From Halichoerus grypus (Eukaryota; Chordata; Mammalia; Carnivora; Phocidae), in the NCBI RefSeq assembly GCF_964656455.1, contig NC_135718.1, positions 143,512,262 through 143,576,261 of the forward strand: a stretch of 64,000 nt of DNA. The letters are read 5' to 3'. Positions 47,745 to 59,197 of the stretch are shown one piece after another (position 1 is the stretch's first letter; each line of letters starts with the position of its first letter). A program made the translations under genes and the position numbers. The notes beneath the pieces are model-generated. The model saw only the letters and a list, made by a program, of their open reading frames with translations, was not told the origin of the DNA and did no database searches.

Positions 47745-47935
47745 AAGAACTCATCTCATTTTATAGACTTTTTCCCCTCCTTAGCTAGATTATGGGTTTC
47801 TTGAAGGCGAGGAGTAATGTCTCATATTTCTTTCACATTCAGCCCACCCAAGTATGTTATGCATAACTGGACAGATTTATGTATTCAGTAAATGCTTGTG
47901 GGATGGACAAGTAACTGAACTGATGAATGAATGGG
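47745..47935 (+). mobile_element. L2 3' end
   Basis: 'gctagattatgggtttcttg', 'aaggcgaggagtaatgtctc', 'attcagtaaatgcttgtggg' and 'ctgaactgatgaatgaatgg' match the L2 3' end. Confidence 0.75.
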
Positions 47936-47939
47936 CAAT

Positions 47940-48408
47940 ATTAACATGAATTGCTAAATGGGTGAAAAAGTTTAGAAAACCCACATTCTTTCCTCTTCGG
48001 TGCCTTTATAGTGATTGTCTTTTGGTCTGTGGCTTAGCAGTCATTGGTGTGGAAAAGATTTAGAGCCTTAGTTGACACAAGATGACTCAAAATGCTAATA
48101 TAAACTTAGGTCTCATTAAAGGTGTCTGACCAGGGGAAATGCTACTCTCCCCTTCTAATGGTCCATGCCTAGCTATAAGTTTTTAAGGGAACTATTGACA
48201 ATAGTTAATTTTATACAGTTGTCTCTAATGGAGCCTTAAAGACCTTAAACATGTCTTTTTCAATGTTATGTACTTCTCCTAACAAAATTCTTTCTCAAAA
48301 TGGGATTGGAACTGAAATGTGTCTAAAAAGGGAAAGACTAGAAGGATGAATGGTTCAAATCCATGTAATACAAAGGATTGTTGAAGGAGCTGAGAGAGGT
48401 AGGCACTT
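47940..48408. other. Unique sequence
   Basis: Nothing recognised. Confidence 0.4.
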
Positions 48409-48410
48409 TA

Positions 48411-49180
48411 TTTTTATTCCTTTTTATTGAAGTATAATTGACACACAATATCCTATTAGTTTCAAGTGAACATCATAGTGATTTGATATTTTTTAAGTTT
48501 ATTTATTTAAATAATCTCTATATCCAACATGAGGCTCGAGCTCACAACTCCAGGATCAAGAGTCTCATTCTCTTCCAACTGAGCCAACCAGGTGCCTCGC
48601 ATAGTGATTTGATATTTTTATACCTTATGAAATGATCCCCTAGTTACCATCTGTCGCCATACAAAGTTATTACAATATTCTTAACTACATTCCCTGTGTT
48701 ATACTTTATGTCCTTATTTATTTATAAAGATGACTTTTTTTTATAAGTGGAAATTTGTACTTCTTAATCCCCTTCACCTATTTTAGCCACACCCCAACCT
48801 CTCCCCCCACCATGAACCAAATTTGTTTCCTGTATCTATGAGTCTATTTCAATTTTGTTTTGTTTGTTTTCTTTTTAAGATTCCACGTATACGTGAAAAT
48901 CATACGGTATTTGTCTTTCTGTGTCTGACTTATTTCACTTAGTATAGTGCCCTCTAGATCCATCCACATTGTCACAAATGGCAAGATTTCATAATTCGTA
49001 ATGGCTGAGTAATATTCGATTATATATACATACCACACCTTCGCTACCCATTCATCCATCAATGGACACGTAGGTTGCTTCCATGTCTCCGCTATTGTGA
49101 ACAACATTGCAGTAACCATAAGGGTGCATATATCTCTTCAAATTGGTGTTTTCATTTTCTCTGGACAAATACCCAGAAGG
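48411..49180 (-). mobile_element. Old L1, 3' UTR and ORF2 C-terminus, reverse orientation, with nested SINEC
   Basis: The minus-strand frame 48844-49119 reads an L1 ORF2 C-terminus: FTIAETWKQP, EYYSAITNYEILPF, WMDLEGTILSEISQTQKDKY. To the left lies the 3' UTR ('tattgaagtataattgacac', 'ccctagttaccatctgtc'). The element is 5'-truncated near 'acccagaag' and is split by a SINEC at 48494-48599. Confidence 0.93.
48494..48599 (-). mobile_element. Short SINEC inside L1, with perfect 20-bp TSD
   Basis: The minus strand begins 'cgaggcacctggttggctca', then 'gagactcttgatcctgg' and 'gagctcgagcctcatg', and lacks the CT-rich tail region. It is flanked by 'catagtgatttgatattttt' at 48474-48493 and 48600-48619. 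The element is shorter than standard (about 106 bp) and diverged, yet its TSD is perfect. Confidence 0.93.
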
Positions 49181-49302
49181 GCTGTCAGGCAGAAAGGGGT
49201 TGGATTTAATTTTACATGATGTCAGAGGATTGAACTAGTAACAATGACAGGTTAAATGCTACAGATGCTGCAGGGATGTGGATTTTGGATTAACACAAAG
49301 CA

Positions 49303-49305
49303 AAA

Positions 49306-49347
<42 letters not shown>
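49303..49347. repeat. (AAAT)11 microsatellite
   Basis: Uninterrupted AAAT units followed by T8. It may mark the tail of an unrecognised retroinsertion, but no body is seen to the left. Confidence 0.93.
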
Positions 49348-49349
<2 letters not shown>

Positions 49350-49351
<2 letters not shown>

Positions 49352-49764
49352 TTTTTAGTTAAAGGATTATGTAAAAACGGAGCTGGCTCCTGAGGCGGAT
49401 CATGCCTTGATGAAGATGTGGGAGCAGGGTCCGAGCAGCCACTTGTCTGAGGTCATCCACTGTACCTGACCTTTTGCATGGCTCCTTCAGACCTTGACAT
49501 TCAAAGACGATGGCAGTTGGGGCTCTGCCACTGATGTGTCATTCAGTGCCCTACCTACGCTGCGTATTCCTGTTTCTACCCTGGCTTTCACTTCTATCCA
49601 CCAACTTCCTAACAGTCCATCATTGTCCATGGAAGGCTAAACTTTAGCAGACTAGTAAAGCATGTCTCCTCTCTTGCTTGTCCTAAAAAATAAATTCCAC
49701 TAAACCATGTGTGTTCTCTATCTTCCCTTCACCTCAAACTTAGTATGATTTTTAATTAAAAAGT
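49350..49764. other. Unique sequence
   Basis: Nothing recognised. Confidence 0.4.
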
Positions 49765-49985
49765 CAACATCGCATAGTTCAAATCCTTGCTCCAACACTT
49801 ACAACTGGGGATTTTCTTAATCTGTCCACCCCTCGTTTTTTCCTGAACTGTAAAATAGGGCTAATCATATTATCTGTCTCACTCTGCAATGCTATGAGGA
49901 GTAAATGAAATAATCCCTGTAAAGGGCTTAGGCACAGTGCCTGAAATGTAGTAAATGCTCACCCAGTGTTAGCAACTGTGTTCTA
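49765..49985 (+). mobile_element. MIR, nearly full length
   Basis: 'agttcaaatccttgctccaa', 'cttaatctgtccacccctcg', 'ctgaactgtaaaatagggct', 'gaggagtaaatgaaataatc' and 'ggcacagtgcctgaaatgta' keep full MIR order. Confidence 0.88.
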
Positions 49986-49989
49986 TCGT

Positions 49990-50765
49990 TAATAAAAGAG
50001 ACAAATTTCTTTGAGCTGCTTTGATTTAAGAAGACAATACCTTTCCCAGACATCTCTTTCCTGGGGCTAGTTATATTAGTATTCCGTCCTGATGGGAAGG
50101 AAGAGACATCATTGGCAGAGAACACCCAGTAGAGAAGCAGGGTGGATATGAGGTAAGCTGAAATGGTACCCCCTGCCAGCTTTTTGAAATGCAGATTCAT
50201 CAATCTCTTTGATGTCCTCAGCCACTTGAAATGAACATCTTTCAGCATATTATTTGCTTTCTTAACCACATCACTTTTCACTGAGTTCAACATTCCTGTA
50301 GGATTCAAAGGATCTTGGTACATTCTTCCAAAATGAATTCAGAAGGTAAGTCAAAGAGAAGGGGAAACATCTTTGAACAGGACTCTGGGTTCACCCTGGG
50401 GCCAGGAGGAGGTGGGGGGGTGCTTTGTGACTCAAAGGGCTAACAGTAAACTCAGCCTCAGGCTTTCCGTGTGCCAGTCCTCTCTGCCAGTGGCCTGATG
50501 ACTAAGGCTGCCAAGTAACCCGCCCTGCTCCTTGGTCTAAGTAAGTGCAGATGATGGTGCAGCATGCCTCCTGAAGGGGCAGGAGAAGAACCTCACTCAC
50601 CAGGAGTCAGAGGGTCTCCTTGGGAGAGGAGGAATTAAAGGAGGCATCAATATGTTTGCTCTTTTAAGGGATACATGTTAATAATAGAATATTTTCTCTT
50701 TAAAGGTAAGCACATTAATTTATGCATTTTCAAATTTACAATCAAAACCCAGATGCAAACCTCAC
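49990..50765. other. Unique sequence containing the longest open frame
   Basis: The minus frame 49928-50323 (131 codons) has a hydrophobic stretch around YLISTLLLYWVF but ends inside the MIR. I do not recognise it and doubt it is coding (see findings). Nothing else here. Confidence 0.35.
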
Positions 50766-50769
50766 TCAT

Positions 50770-50925
50770 CAGTGGCCCTGTTAGTACTTGTCCCTAGCAC
50801 AGCCCTGGCACCTGCATATACTTCTCTGCTCATGTGGCCCTCTACTTCCTGGACTGTAAGCTCCTCAAGGACAGGAACTGGCTCTTACTCATTTTGTATC
50901 CCCAACAGGGTAAGAATGGACACAG
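50770..50925 (+). mobile_element. L2 3' end
   Basis: 'ctggactgtaagctcctcaa', 'ggacaggaactggctcttac' and 'tcattttgtatccccaacag' are classic L2 3'-end words. Confidence 0.8.
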
Positions 50926-50929
50926 ATAC

Positions 50930-51538
50930 CACAAAATTGGCTTACTTAACTATCTTAAATCTCTCTTGCAGAAGACCATGCTCTATGGCAGAGGCCAGAA
51001 AGCCCACAACAAAAAAGCTATATCGCAGGTTCTCTTAGAGTCAAGGTCCACTCTTGAAACAGCCTCCCAAACTGCCTCCCCCAAGTGAGGTTTGAAAACC
51101 ACGGTATCAGGAGGTAGTGCTGTGCTCTTGCTGGCAGGCTCAGTCGTGAACACACCTGGCTTCTCTGTGACAGCCAGAGTCTCAGTTTCCAGGCTTAAGC
51201 TACATGGTATTGGCCTAGATTTCTGCCTTCCAGAGCCTTCTACTTGGTAGACACCTAATTTCTTGTATTAAATAGCTTTCTGATGAAATTAGTTCAATGC
51301 TTTCTCTTATCTGCAGCTGAACTCTGATTTGGTGCTCATCAACTGTTTGTGGAACGAATACACTGAGGAGACACTGGTTTTAAATCAATTACACCTGGGC
51401 CCCTAAAATCACCCATTTATTCTCAAAGGGGATGATTCATTAACAAGTTTAAAACAATTTCCGGAAATGCCTCTACTAGAATTCTAAAATGCAGTGAAAA
51501 GGAAAGGAAAAGAAATTACTGCAAAATACCACTCACAG

Positions 51539-51540
<2 letters not shown>
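50930..51540. other. Unique sequence
   Basis: Nothing recognised. Confidence 0.4.

Positions 51541-51592
<52 letters not shown>
51541..51592. repeat. (GT)26 microsatellite
   Basis: The longest pure dinucleotide run in the window; likely to vary in length between individuals. Confidence 0.97.
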
Positions 51593-51593
<1 letters not shown>

Positions 51594-51599
51594 GTGTGT

Positions 51600-52510
51600 T
51601 TGGTCTGACCATTATCTACAAAATCCACAAGTGGCTTATTCCTGTCATTTAGTTCTCTTTAAAATGGGGTACCACTGTATTTTCTAAATGACCACAAAAC
51701 TTAGGTAATAAAAGATTATTTATTCAAGTTTTACATTCTGAAATAAAGGGTTTGTGTGAAGTTGGGTAACCAGCAGAATTAGAGAGGCAGTTTCTTCAAT
51801 CTTCAGATTTGGGTCAGAGGCTTGACCTCTGAGAACATATATTTAAGATGTTGTTTATCCTTGTGAATCCCATAAAAGGCCTTCGGAACCCTTGAGCTTC
51901 CCAGGATAAACCTAGGCTTGAAGCTTAAGCTCTTGGAGGCACAGTTTGACTTCTACTTGTGTGAATGAGAAAGAAGGAAAGGAGCTCTCCTCTGAATTTC
52001 TTGGTGAAAGAATAGCAATTGGACTGCTTGAACTAACGCTTTTGTGAGAAATTATCTTATAATTGAAGTCTCCTAGCTGAGGCTTATGCCTCTCACCCTG
52101 TCTGAAAAAAAAATGTCCTCTCCTTCAGCAGTGTTGTTTTTCAACTCTTAAGGCTGACTTATCAGCACTATCCCAGTTTAGCTAAGGATTAACTTGGCTT
52201 GCGCAGATGTTTCTGTGATGGATCGATGTGTTGACTGATGAGAAGGGCTCCAGTCTAAGAGGATATTGGAAGAGAGCTGACTTGCCTTACCGGGGGCAGG
52301 GCAGGGGGGCAGTTAGTGAACCCTTTCTACAATCATGAAATTATCAGCCGTTCTCTTAGGACATCCATTCTGATGACCCAAATGTAAGACCATACTAGAA
52401 TAAACACTAAAGCAGAGTGCTAGGTCTGAAGTAATGGCCCAGCTTGTCTGGATCCCATGTCCCGCTGTCTTGGGAAAAAACATGCCTTCTTTCTTTCTTT
52501 TACTCTTTGC
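51600..52510. other. Unique sequence, no gene seen
   Basis: Nothing recognised. Confidence 0.45.
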
Positions 52511-52514
52511 TACA

Positions 52515-52720
52515 AGAGATAATCAGTGAGCACCTATTATATGCCAGGCTGTACATGGTAGACATTGCATATTCCTAGGTGAAAAAAGTTGCATAGCCAT
52601 TGCCATCATGACAATTATAATCAAGTGGAGTGAAGTAGACAACAAACAAAATAAACAAATAGGTATAATATTACAACCCTGGGAATGCCTACAGGAAAAG
52701 AAGATCCTTTGGGAGGAAAG
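52515..52720 (-). mobile_element. L2 3' end, reverse orientation
   Basis: 'agtgagcacctattatatgc', 'caggctgtacatggtagaca', 'gtagacaacaaacaaaataa' and 'acaaccctgggaatgcctac' follow reverse L2 order. Confidence 0.65.
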
Positions 52721-52724
52721 AATG

Positions 52725-54750
52725 GAGGAAGGGATACATTTACCACTGCTGTTCTAGGACAGAGTGTCACTGTCATCTGGCTGTTGAGAGACAAAGATGG
52801 TGGAACTGGGAGAGATGAGGGCTTGTTCTGCTATTGGATGAAGCCAGAAGAGGGGATGTGGAATGAATCTTATCCCCTCTCTGGGACTGCTGTCACATTG
52901 CTATGAATCTTCCCAGTACTGCCTAGGGAGAGCTCATGGACCTGTGGCATGATCCTTCTTGATGCAAGAAATAAAAATTCTAACCAAACATATCTCAGAC
53001 AGTGAGGGAGTTCAACAACTAAGATACGAGGTGATTCCAAGAGTGGCCCAGTGACTCAATGATGTCATTAAGGACCCGGGAGCTTGCCATCTTCTTGCCT
53101 CCACACTCAGCATGTTAGATCTTTCTACTTCAATGGCTTTTTGAGATATTTTCCTAAACAAAGATAATTTCTTCTCAAGAGAAAATAAAATGGTAGCTAT
53201 CAGATAAAATTCAGCACTAAATTATTTACTGAAAAATTCTTAGCCTTATTTTAACTTACATCACTTTCACGGGATTAGTTTACAGGGTTATCTTCTTAAT
53301 GATCAGTAATACTTCTGACATTAATTCAAAGTACTATTCCCATCTATTGTGACAGAACTCTGCTCAAGTATTACTGTCCACACAGTCTGCACCAGAATGC
53401 AATGTTGTGGGGAGAACTAGCACAGCCCTCATCTGTCCCTTTTAACCCTACCCCCAACGCCATATGTCACAGGGAACCCCACACCCTGATACATGAACAT
53501 GCTAGCCCACACATCCGAACTCCAGCCACAGGTTATATTAAGAGTGGCCTGTGGCCATAGGTGTGCTTTGAGGGACTCATACCAGGGGTGCAGTCTTCTC
53601 TTAAAAGAAGAGATGGGGAAGAGAATCACACAGACCCTGCAAGCATGCTGGGCCATTTGAGCATGGAATTCTGGGGTCCTCGGTATCCAGGGGCAGGGCC
53701 ACATTATGTCTTCAATAAGCCCTAGACACTCTTGCCTTCATGCTCATCCTTCCTCCATAAAAAAATTAAAAATTGCATCTTAAACTGCATTTACACAAAG
53801 ACAAATATATCAACATTACATAGAACATATTTTCAATTTAAAAGTTCATTTTTTCATTTTTTCTTTCTGATTTTAAAAGAAATTAAAACATTTTTGCAGC
53901 CCTTAACAGTATCATGGGCCCTTGACACTGCACCTACTGTGTCTAATGCATAAATTAGCCTGCCTGGTGCATAAATTATAAGGTGTAAGGGGGATGTGCT
54001 TCAGGGGGACACATCCACTTGGCTTAGAAATTCATTGCCTCACGGGGAAGGCATGGCAAGAGCAAAGCTGGATCACTGGACCATGTAAAGCTCAAGACCC
54101 ACATTTGAGTTCTTCATCCCCAAGTCTATGATGTTACTGGTTTATAATAAACCATGTTCATTCAGGTTAATGGTACATTTATATTATTCTAAAGAGCATT
54201 GAGGTAATACCTTTGCATTTGTATGACTAAAGGACCCATTCTGGTGGTTCTTCCTCCACAAGAGAACAGGTGGTCCTGAAAAATGAAACAACTTCTAGCA
54301 ACTCAAAACAACAGCTTGCTCCTTCTAAATGGTAGTTTCTCTAGTTTCCATGCATCGATGCTTTAAACGAGCAAACAAACAAACAAACAAAAACCCAGAC
54401 ACCTTGGGGTTCTGTTTGGGATTAGGAACGCTGCTGTACTCTTTTCTTGATAAATTAGATGCACCGCCTTAACCAAGAAGGCCACGAGAACACCTGAGCA
54501 TCTCTGGAGGCCTGTAGTTCATTTCTAACCTCCAGCGTCTGTAGGGTATGCTGAGCATTTAGTGCCATCCATGACACTGGCTGTAGCTTGATTCTCCTTC
54601 TCTCATTCATTTGAAACACTCAATGTTTCTCCCTGGAAAGGAATTGAAATAGTCTTCCACTGGTTTTCATAGATTCCAAGTTCCTGGGCCTATCTCCTCA
54701 CTGCACTTTTGGATAGGATGTGAACCCATGAGTTAGTAAAAGTAGGAGTA
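52725..54750. other. Unique sequence, no gene seen
   Basis: Contains an (AAAC)n run at 54371-54393. No repeat family or gene recognised; frames up to 91 codons. Confidence 0.45.
54371..54393. repeat. (AAAC)5 short tandem repeat
   Basis: Five CAAA/AAAC units ending in an A run. Confidence 0.9.
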
Positions 54751-54754
54751 TCCC

Positions 54755-54884
54755 AGGGCCGGGTGAGCTCAGAGCCGGAATGTAAGTCCCACATTGGGCT
54801 CCACACTCAGTGAGGAGTCTGCTTGTCCCTCTGCCCCCCACTTTCTCTCAAATAAATAAATAAATAAAATCTTTTTTTAAAAAA
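54755..54884 (+). mobile_element. Decayed SINEC with internal deletion
   Basis: 'gggtgagctcag' (head), 'agtcccacattgggctccac', 'actcagtgaggagtctgctt' and 'tctctcaaataaataaataa' then an A-rich tail. The part between head and mid-region is shortened. Confidence 0.75.
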
Positions 54885-54949
54885 AGATTTCTTTCATGTA
54901 ATTTTGCCTACCTGACATGTAAGACTGTGAATCTTGCACTTTCCTCTGA

Positions 54950-55440
54950 CTTTATTTCTCTTTACTCTCAGCTTCCCTCAAACTCTGTTTCACCTTCAAA
55001 CTCATTTCTGAACCATGGATTGTTCTGTACCTCAGTCCCGCCCAGCCTCACTCTACCCTAGAGGCTCACGTGACCAACTCCTACTTCTGTAAGACTAAAC
55101 CAGACATCAGCTGCCCTGCAGGTACTTTTCTGACCTTCTTCGGGCTTTCTGGACTCTGCTTCTTTTATCCCCCCTTTACACCTTTCACATACCTCCATTA
55201 GAGCACAAATAACATGAAGCTGTTATTAATCTCTTCACTAGACCACAAGTTTCTTGAGGACCAGAGTTGCCTTCCTCTTTTTATAACCAGTGTCTGGGTC
55301 CCCAACACCCCCTTGTTGCATGAATCCCTCAATTTCAAGTTCTACCTCTTCCATAAGATGTTTCCCCAACCTCACCAGCCCAGAACACTCCCTTGTATTC
55401 TTACTTCTGTTGCATTTATTTATGTTCTGCTTTGTGAACA
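54950..55440 (+). mobile_element. L2-like fragment(s)
   Basis: 'ctagaccacaagtttcttga', 'ggaccagagttgccttcctc' and 'tcttccataagatgtttccc' resemble the L2 3' end and preceding exon-like region, in partly shuffled order, so two overlapping copies are possible. Confidence 0.45.
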
Positions 55441-55714
55441 GCACTCTTCAAAGAAACATGCAACACCCGGTTCATGCTTTTTTAAACATCATGTTAGATA
55501 GACCACAAGGCTTAGAACAGGATGGACACTAGTAAGATTAGATACTAATAGCAGCTACTTAGTAAATGTGTAACAGAACTGCTGTGAGAGAAGGAATAGC
55601 AGGGTCTGGTATTGTGGACGTGCATTGCTTGCGTAGTATCCTTGCTATCAAGAGAAGAATTCCGTTTGTAGCTTACGGCCCCGATGGCTCATGTGGGGCT
55701 TACTCCATTACCTG

Positions 55715-56130
55715 ATTCCACAAATGGGCATGTGATCCATGCATACTAGAGAACCCCACGCTAGGGTATATTGATTGGATGTGGGGAGAGCATGAGACCC
55801 AAGCTGCATCAATGAGAGTCAGACCCGAAACTTTCCTACAAGGGCTAGTCCTGATTATCTTTTCCCCAAGATAGAAACTGTAAGGAAACTAAAGCTGTAA
55901 TAGCCATATTGCCATTCACAATGGTGAAAGCTGTTTGAAATACAAAATCAAGAGTCCAACGTACAAAGATAAGTGCCAAGAGACAGAAAAATATAGCTCT
56001 AATATTATCATTTGAACTCCTAGGTTCTGCTTTGAGCCAGATCTGCTCCTGGATTTTCCGTCACATGAGCCAAAAATACCACCCTTTCACTTAAATTAAG
56101 TTGGCTTTCTGTCACATGTGGTTTTCTTTA
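55715..56130 (+). mobile_element. Old LTR-like interspersed repeat, family uncertain
   Basis: 'gggcatgtgatccatgcata', 'gacccaagctgcatcaatga', 'gagccagatctgctcctgga', 'cacatgagccaaaaatacca' and 'gttggctttctgtcacatgt' follow a repeat I recognise by order but cannot name. Confidence 0.5.
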
Positions 56131-56284
56131 TAGATGTCATCAAGGGGAAGGTAAAAGGAAGCTTGGGTTAAGGAAAATAGACCTTCTTTTGGAATCTGTT
56201 TTTATCACTTTCTAGATTTTTGATCTTTGACTATTATAAAAGGTTCTCAGTTGCAGGCAAGGAAATTCAATTCTGGGTGGTTGA

Positions 56285-57100
56285 GTTAAAACAGGAGTTT
56301 CTTAAAAGGATACTGGAATAGAAGAGAAAGAGGTAAAATTATCTCTATCCGCAGATGATATGATTTTGGAAAAGCCAAGATAATAAAAAGAAAAGCCACA
56401 GCAAACAAGAAGAGAATTTAATTTTCGAAAGCAGTTTATAAAATCAACATCTCTTAATGAAATAGTGGATCTAAATAATACTCACCAATCGCTGCTGACC
56501 TGACAGAGAGACAACCAGATATTATATGATTTAATAGAGGTTCACAGTGCCACCTACGAAATAAGGTTGACAAATAAACAAAAATGAATCTGATCGAGCC
56601 TCTAGGACTAATGAATATCAATTTACAGAAAATGCATGGGACAGAGGGCACGATACATGATACCACAAGGATCCAATTAGTAAATCTTAACTGTGGGAAA
56701 TGCTACAGGCAAACAACTTGGCTTCCTCGACTGCAAATTTAAAAGAAAGAGTAGGAGGGAGAACAAATTTATAGATTAAAAGACATTGTTTTGATCCTGA
56801 CTTGAAGGTTTTCTTTAATGTATAAAAATATAAGATAATCGGAGAAATTCGAATTTAATGATATTAAACTGCTATAAGTGGGATAATGATACTGCAGTAA
56901 TTTTTAAAAGAATATTCATGTTTTAGAAATAAAGATTGAAAATGCTATGGAGAAAATAATGTGAGGTCTGAGATTTGCTTGAAATAATCCAGGCGAGGGA
57001 GGACATGGGTAGGGGTGGAGACTGACATATGGCTGCTTATTATACTATTCTCTGTATCTTTACATATGCTAAATAGTCTCTATTAAAGCTTTTTTGAAAA
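56285..57100 (+). mobile_element. Old L1M relic (ORF2 'ADD' region and 3' UTR)
   Basis: 56330-56362 'gtaaaattatctctatccgc' encodes KLSLSADDMI, the L1 reverse-transcriptase active-site block, in a decayed frame. From about 56690 to 57100 'ggcaaacaacttggcttcct', 'gaggtctgagatttgcttga' and 'attatactattctctgtatc' are an L1M 3' UTR. Large internal parts are missing. Confidence 0.72.
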
Positions 57101-57104
57101 AGAT

Positions 57105-57735
57105 ATTAGATAACTAAAAACTTATCTGGGCCAGAGAACCAGGCACAAGATCCAGCTTCTAGGAACAACTCAGAATCTAGTCTCAGAAAAATATGAGTAA
57201 GGAATATCCTGCAGCCACCACCAAGCATTGATTTTCTGCTCTACTCTTGGAGCCACCGAGAGAAAAAGAGATAGAGTCAGAGAGTCAGGCACAGAGACGG
57301 AGAGGAGTCACCACCAGAGAGGAAGAGCTCCCTGCCCCTCCTTCCCTCTCAGGAACTTCAGAGAGAAAGCCTGGAGCAGATGCCTCTGGTTATTAGAGTT
57401 TTGGGCATTGTTTCAAAGGAGGCTGGGAAAATGGGTAAAGTGAGCACCTAGTAGTTTCCGTTCCGATAGCAAGGGGGATTTACCTGCCCCATCCCCATTA
57501 CTAAGAATTAAACAGTGAGCAATTCCCAAAATAATGGAAAGAAATTCAGACACTGGACACAAAAATAAAGAAACAATGTTTACCTCACCAGGCAAATAAC
57601 AACCCCCCTGAGTTTCATCTTCCTCATCTGTAAGATTTTTGAACAACTGCTGTGAGGACCTACTTCCCAAAACTGCTATGAGGACCGAAAAGAATAACGT
57701 GCCTATGAAACAACACAAATGGTCACTCAGCAATC
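57105..57735. other. Unique sequence, no gene seen
   Basis: Nothing recognised. Confidence 0.4.
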
Positions 57736-57739
57736 TTTC

Positions 57740-57846
57740 CCTCCTCCCTCTCTCCCCCTCCCTCCCTCCCTCCCTCCCTTCCTTCCTTCTTTCCTTCCTT
57801 CCTTCCTTCCTTCCTTCTCTCCTTCCCTCCCTTCCTTCCTCCTTGT
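57740..57846. repeat. (CCCT)n/(CCTT)n pyrimidine tract
   Basis: Pure pyrimidine on the plus strand over about 100 bp. The CCCT part (57747-57778) gives repeated GGG runs on the minus strand, a G-quadruplex and triplex (H-DNA) candidate. Confidence 0.95.
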
Positions 57847-57849
57847 CTG

Positions 57850-59190
57850 ATTTCAGTTGCTACCTCTTTATTTCCTCAGGATAATATAATAATCCATTCA
57901 CTTGAGGGGTACAAAGTAAATAATTTTTTTTTTAATTGAAATGGATTGATTGAATCCATACTTTCATAGGGGGGAAAAATGTTTCCTTTCCCCTTAGCTC
58001 TTCTTGTACACCTGGCTTCACAGCAAAAGAAATTAGCATTTAGAAATGCACCTCTGCTTCAGCCACAGGTGAGATATTAAAGCATTCCCACATGTACCAA
58101 ATCCTCAAACTTTGATCAGCATGTTGGGAATGTTCATTGTCTAATAAAGCCATGGGCAGACTCTCTGATTCACTGAAGTAGGTACTCCTCCTAATGAAAA
58201 CACTTCCCAGGAGAACACAGCCCTGCATTTCCAGTAGTCTGCTCAGTCAGGTGGGCTGTGGGCTGGATTGACTCAGCAATGGTTAGCTGACTTTTAATTC
58301 TCTTCTTCCTGCCTGTCCATTCATACCATGGACCAGAGGGAAGTGTCATCAAGGTAACCACGGCTGGGTCACTCTCTCCCACTGCCAGTCAGAAAGGTCA
58401 TTTTGGAAGGGGGCTGGAATATCTGACCTCATGACTATAGGAAAATTTTGTGATTAATGGTGATTTTTATCTTTGGACTTCAAAGATTGACTCACACAGA
58501 GAATGAGCAATCTATAAGTCAGATATCCTACATCCTCGTCATTTTCTTCCATCAGTCAGGAATTCAGGGAACTAAGTACCGACCAGCTGTAAAAGATGTC
58601 TATCCTGTCAGCAGAAAAGCCTGCTTAATGGGCCCCTAAGAGGAATTGTTTAAAATGATGCTATGTGATTTTCCCCAAGATTTTGTGTTGAAACATGAAC
58701 AACTAGAAAACTTAACACATAACTCTATATTTCATGCACAAAACAAGGCTCTTCTCTTATTTTTCCCTTCTGTGGTTCAGGTGTTTTGCAGCCACTTTAA
58801 AACATGAGACTACCTTTTATTTAATAATTGGACAAATATTTATTGAGGGTCTCCTACGTGTAAGAAACTATACAAAGCCACGGAGTTACAAGGTTGGAGA
58901 GATATGGTGCCAACACTCAATAATATCAGTTGTATTAGTAATCTCTAATATGTCTATTATATGTTACTTTTCACAGTGCTATTTAACCGGCCTAAGTCAT
59001 TTGTAATAATGCTTATAATTCATTGTGATGGCCTCAACTTTTTTCAAAATCAGTTTACCACCTTCCATGAGTTCAGCCTGTCTTCGAGGAGATAATGTAT
59101 TTAAGATGCTTAGCCTGTGAACTCAAGAACTAGGAGACCCTTCCCTCTCCCAGACACGTTTTACAGTTAGTACAATGAATTTTTTTTACT
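57850..59190. other. Mostly unique sequence; one L2-like trace
   Basis: 58825-58935 ('acaaatatttattgagggtc' and 'ctcctacgtgtaagaaacta') resembles a reverse L2 tail. No gene recognised. Confidence 0.4.
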
Positions 59191-59197
59191 GCACATT

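Noticed and set aside
57639..57884. 81-codon frame rich in SLPPSLPSF repeats
   Set aside because: Direct translation of the CCCT/CCTT pyrimidine tract.
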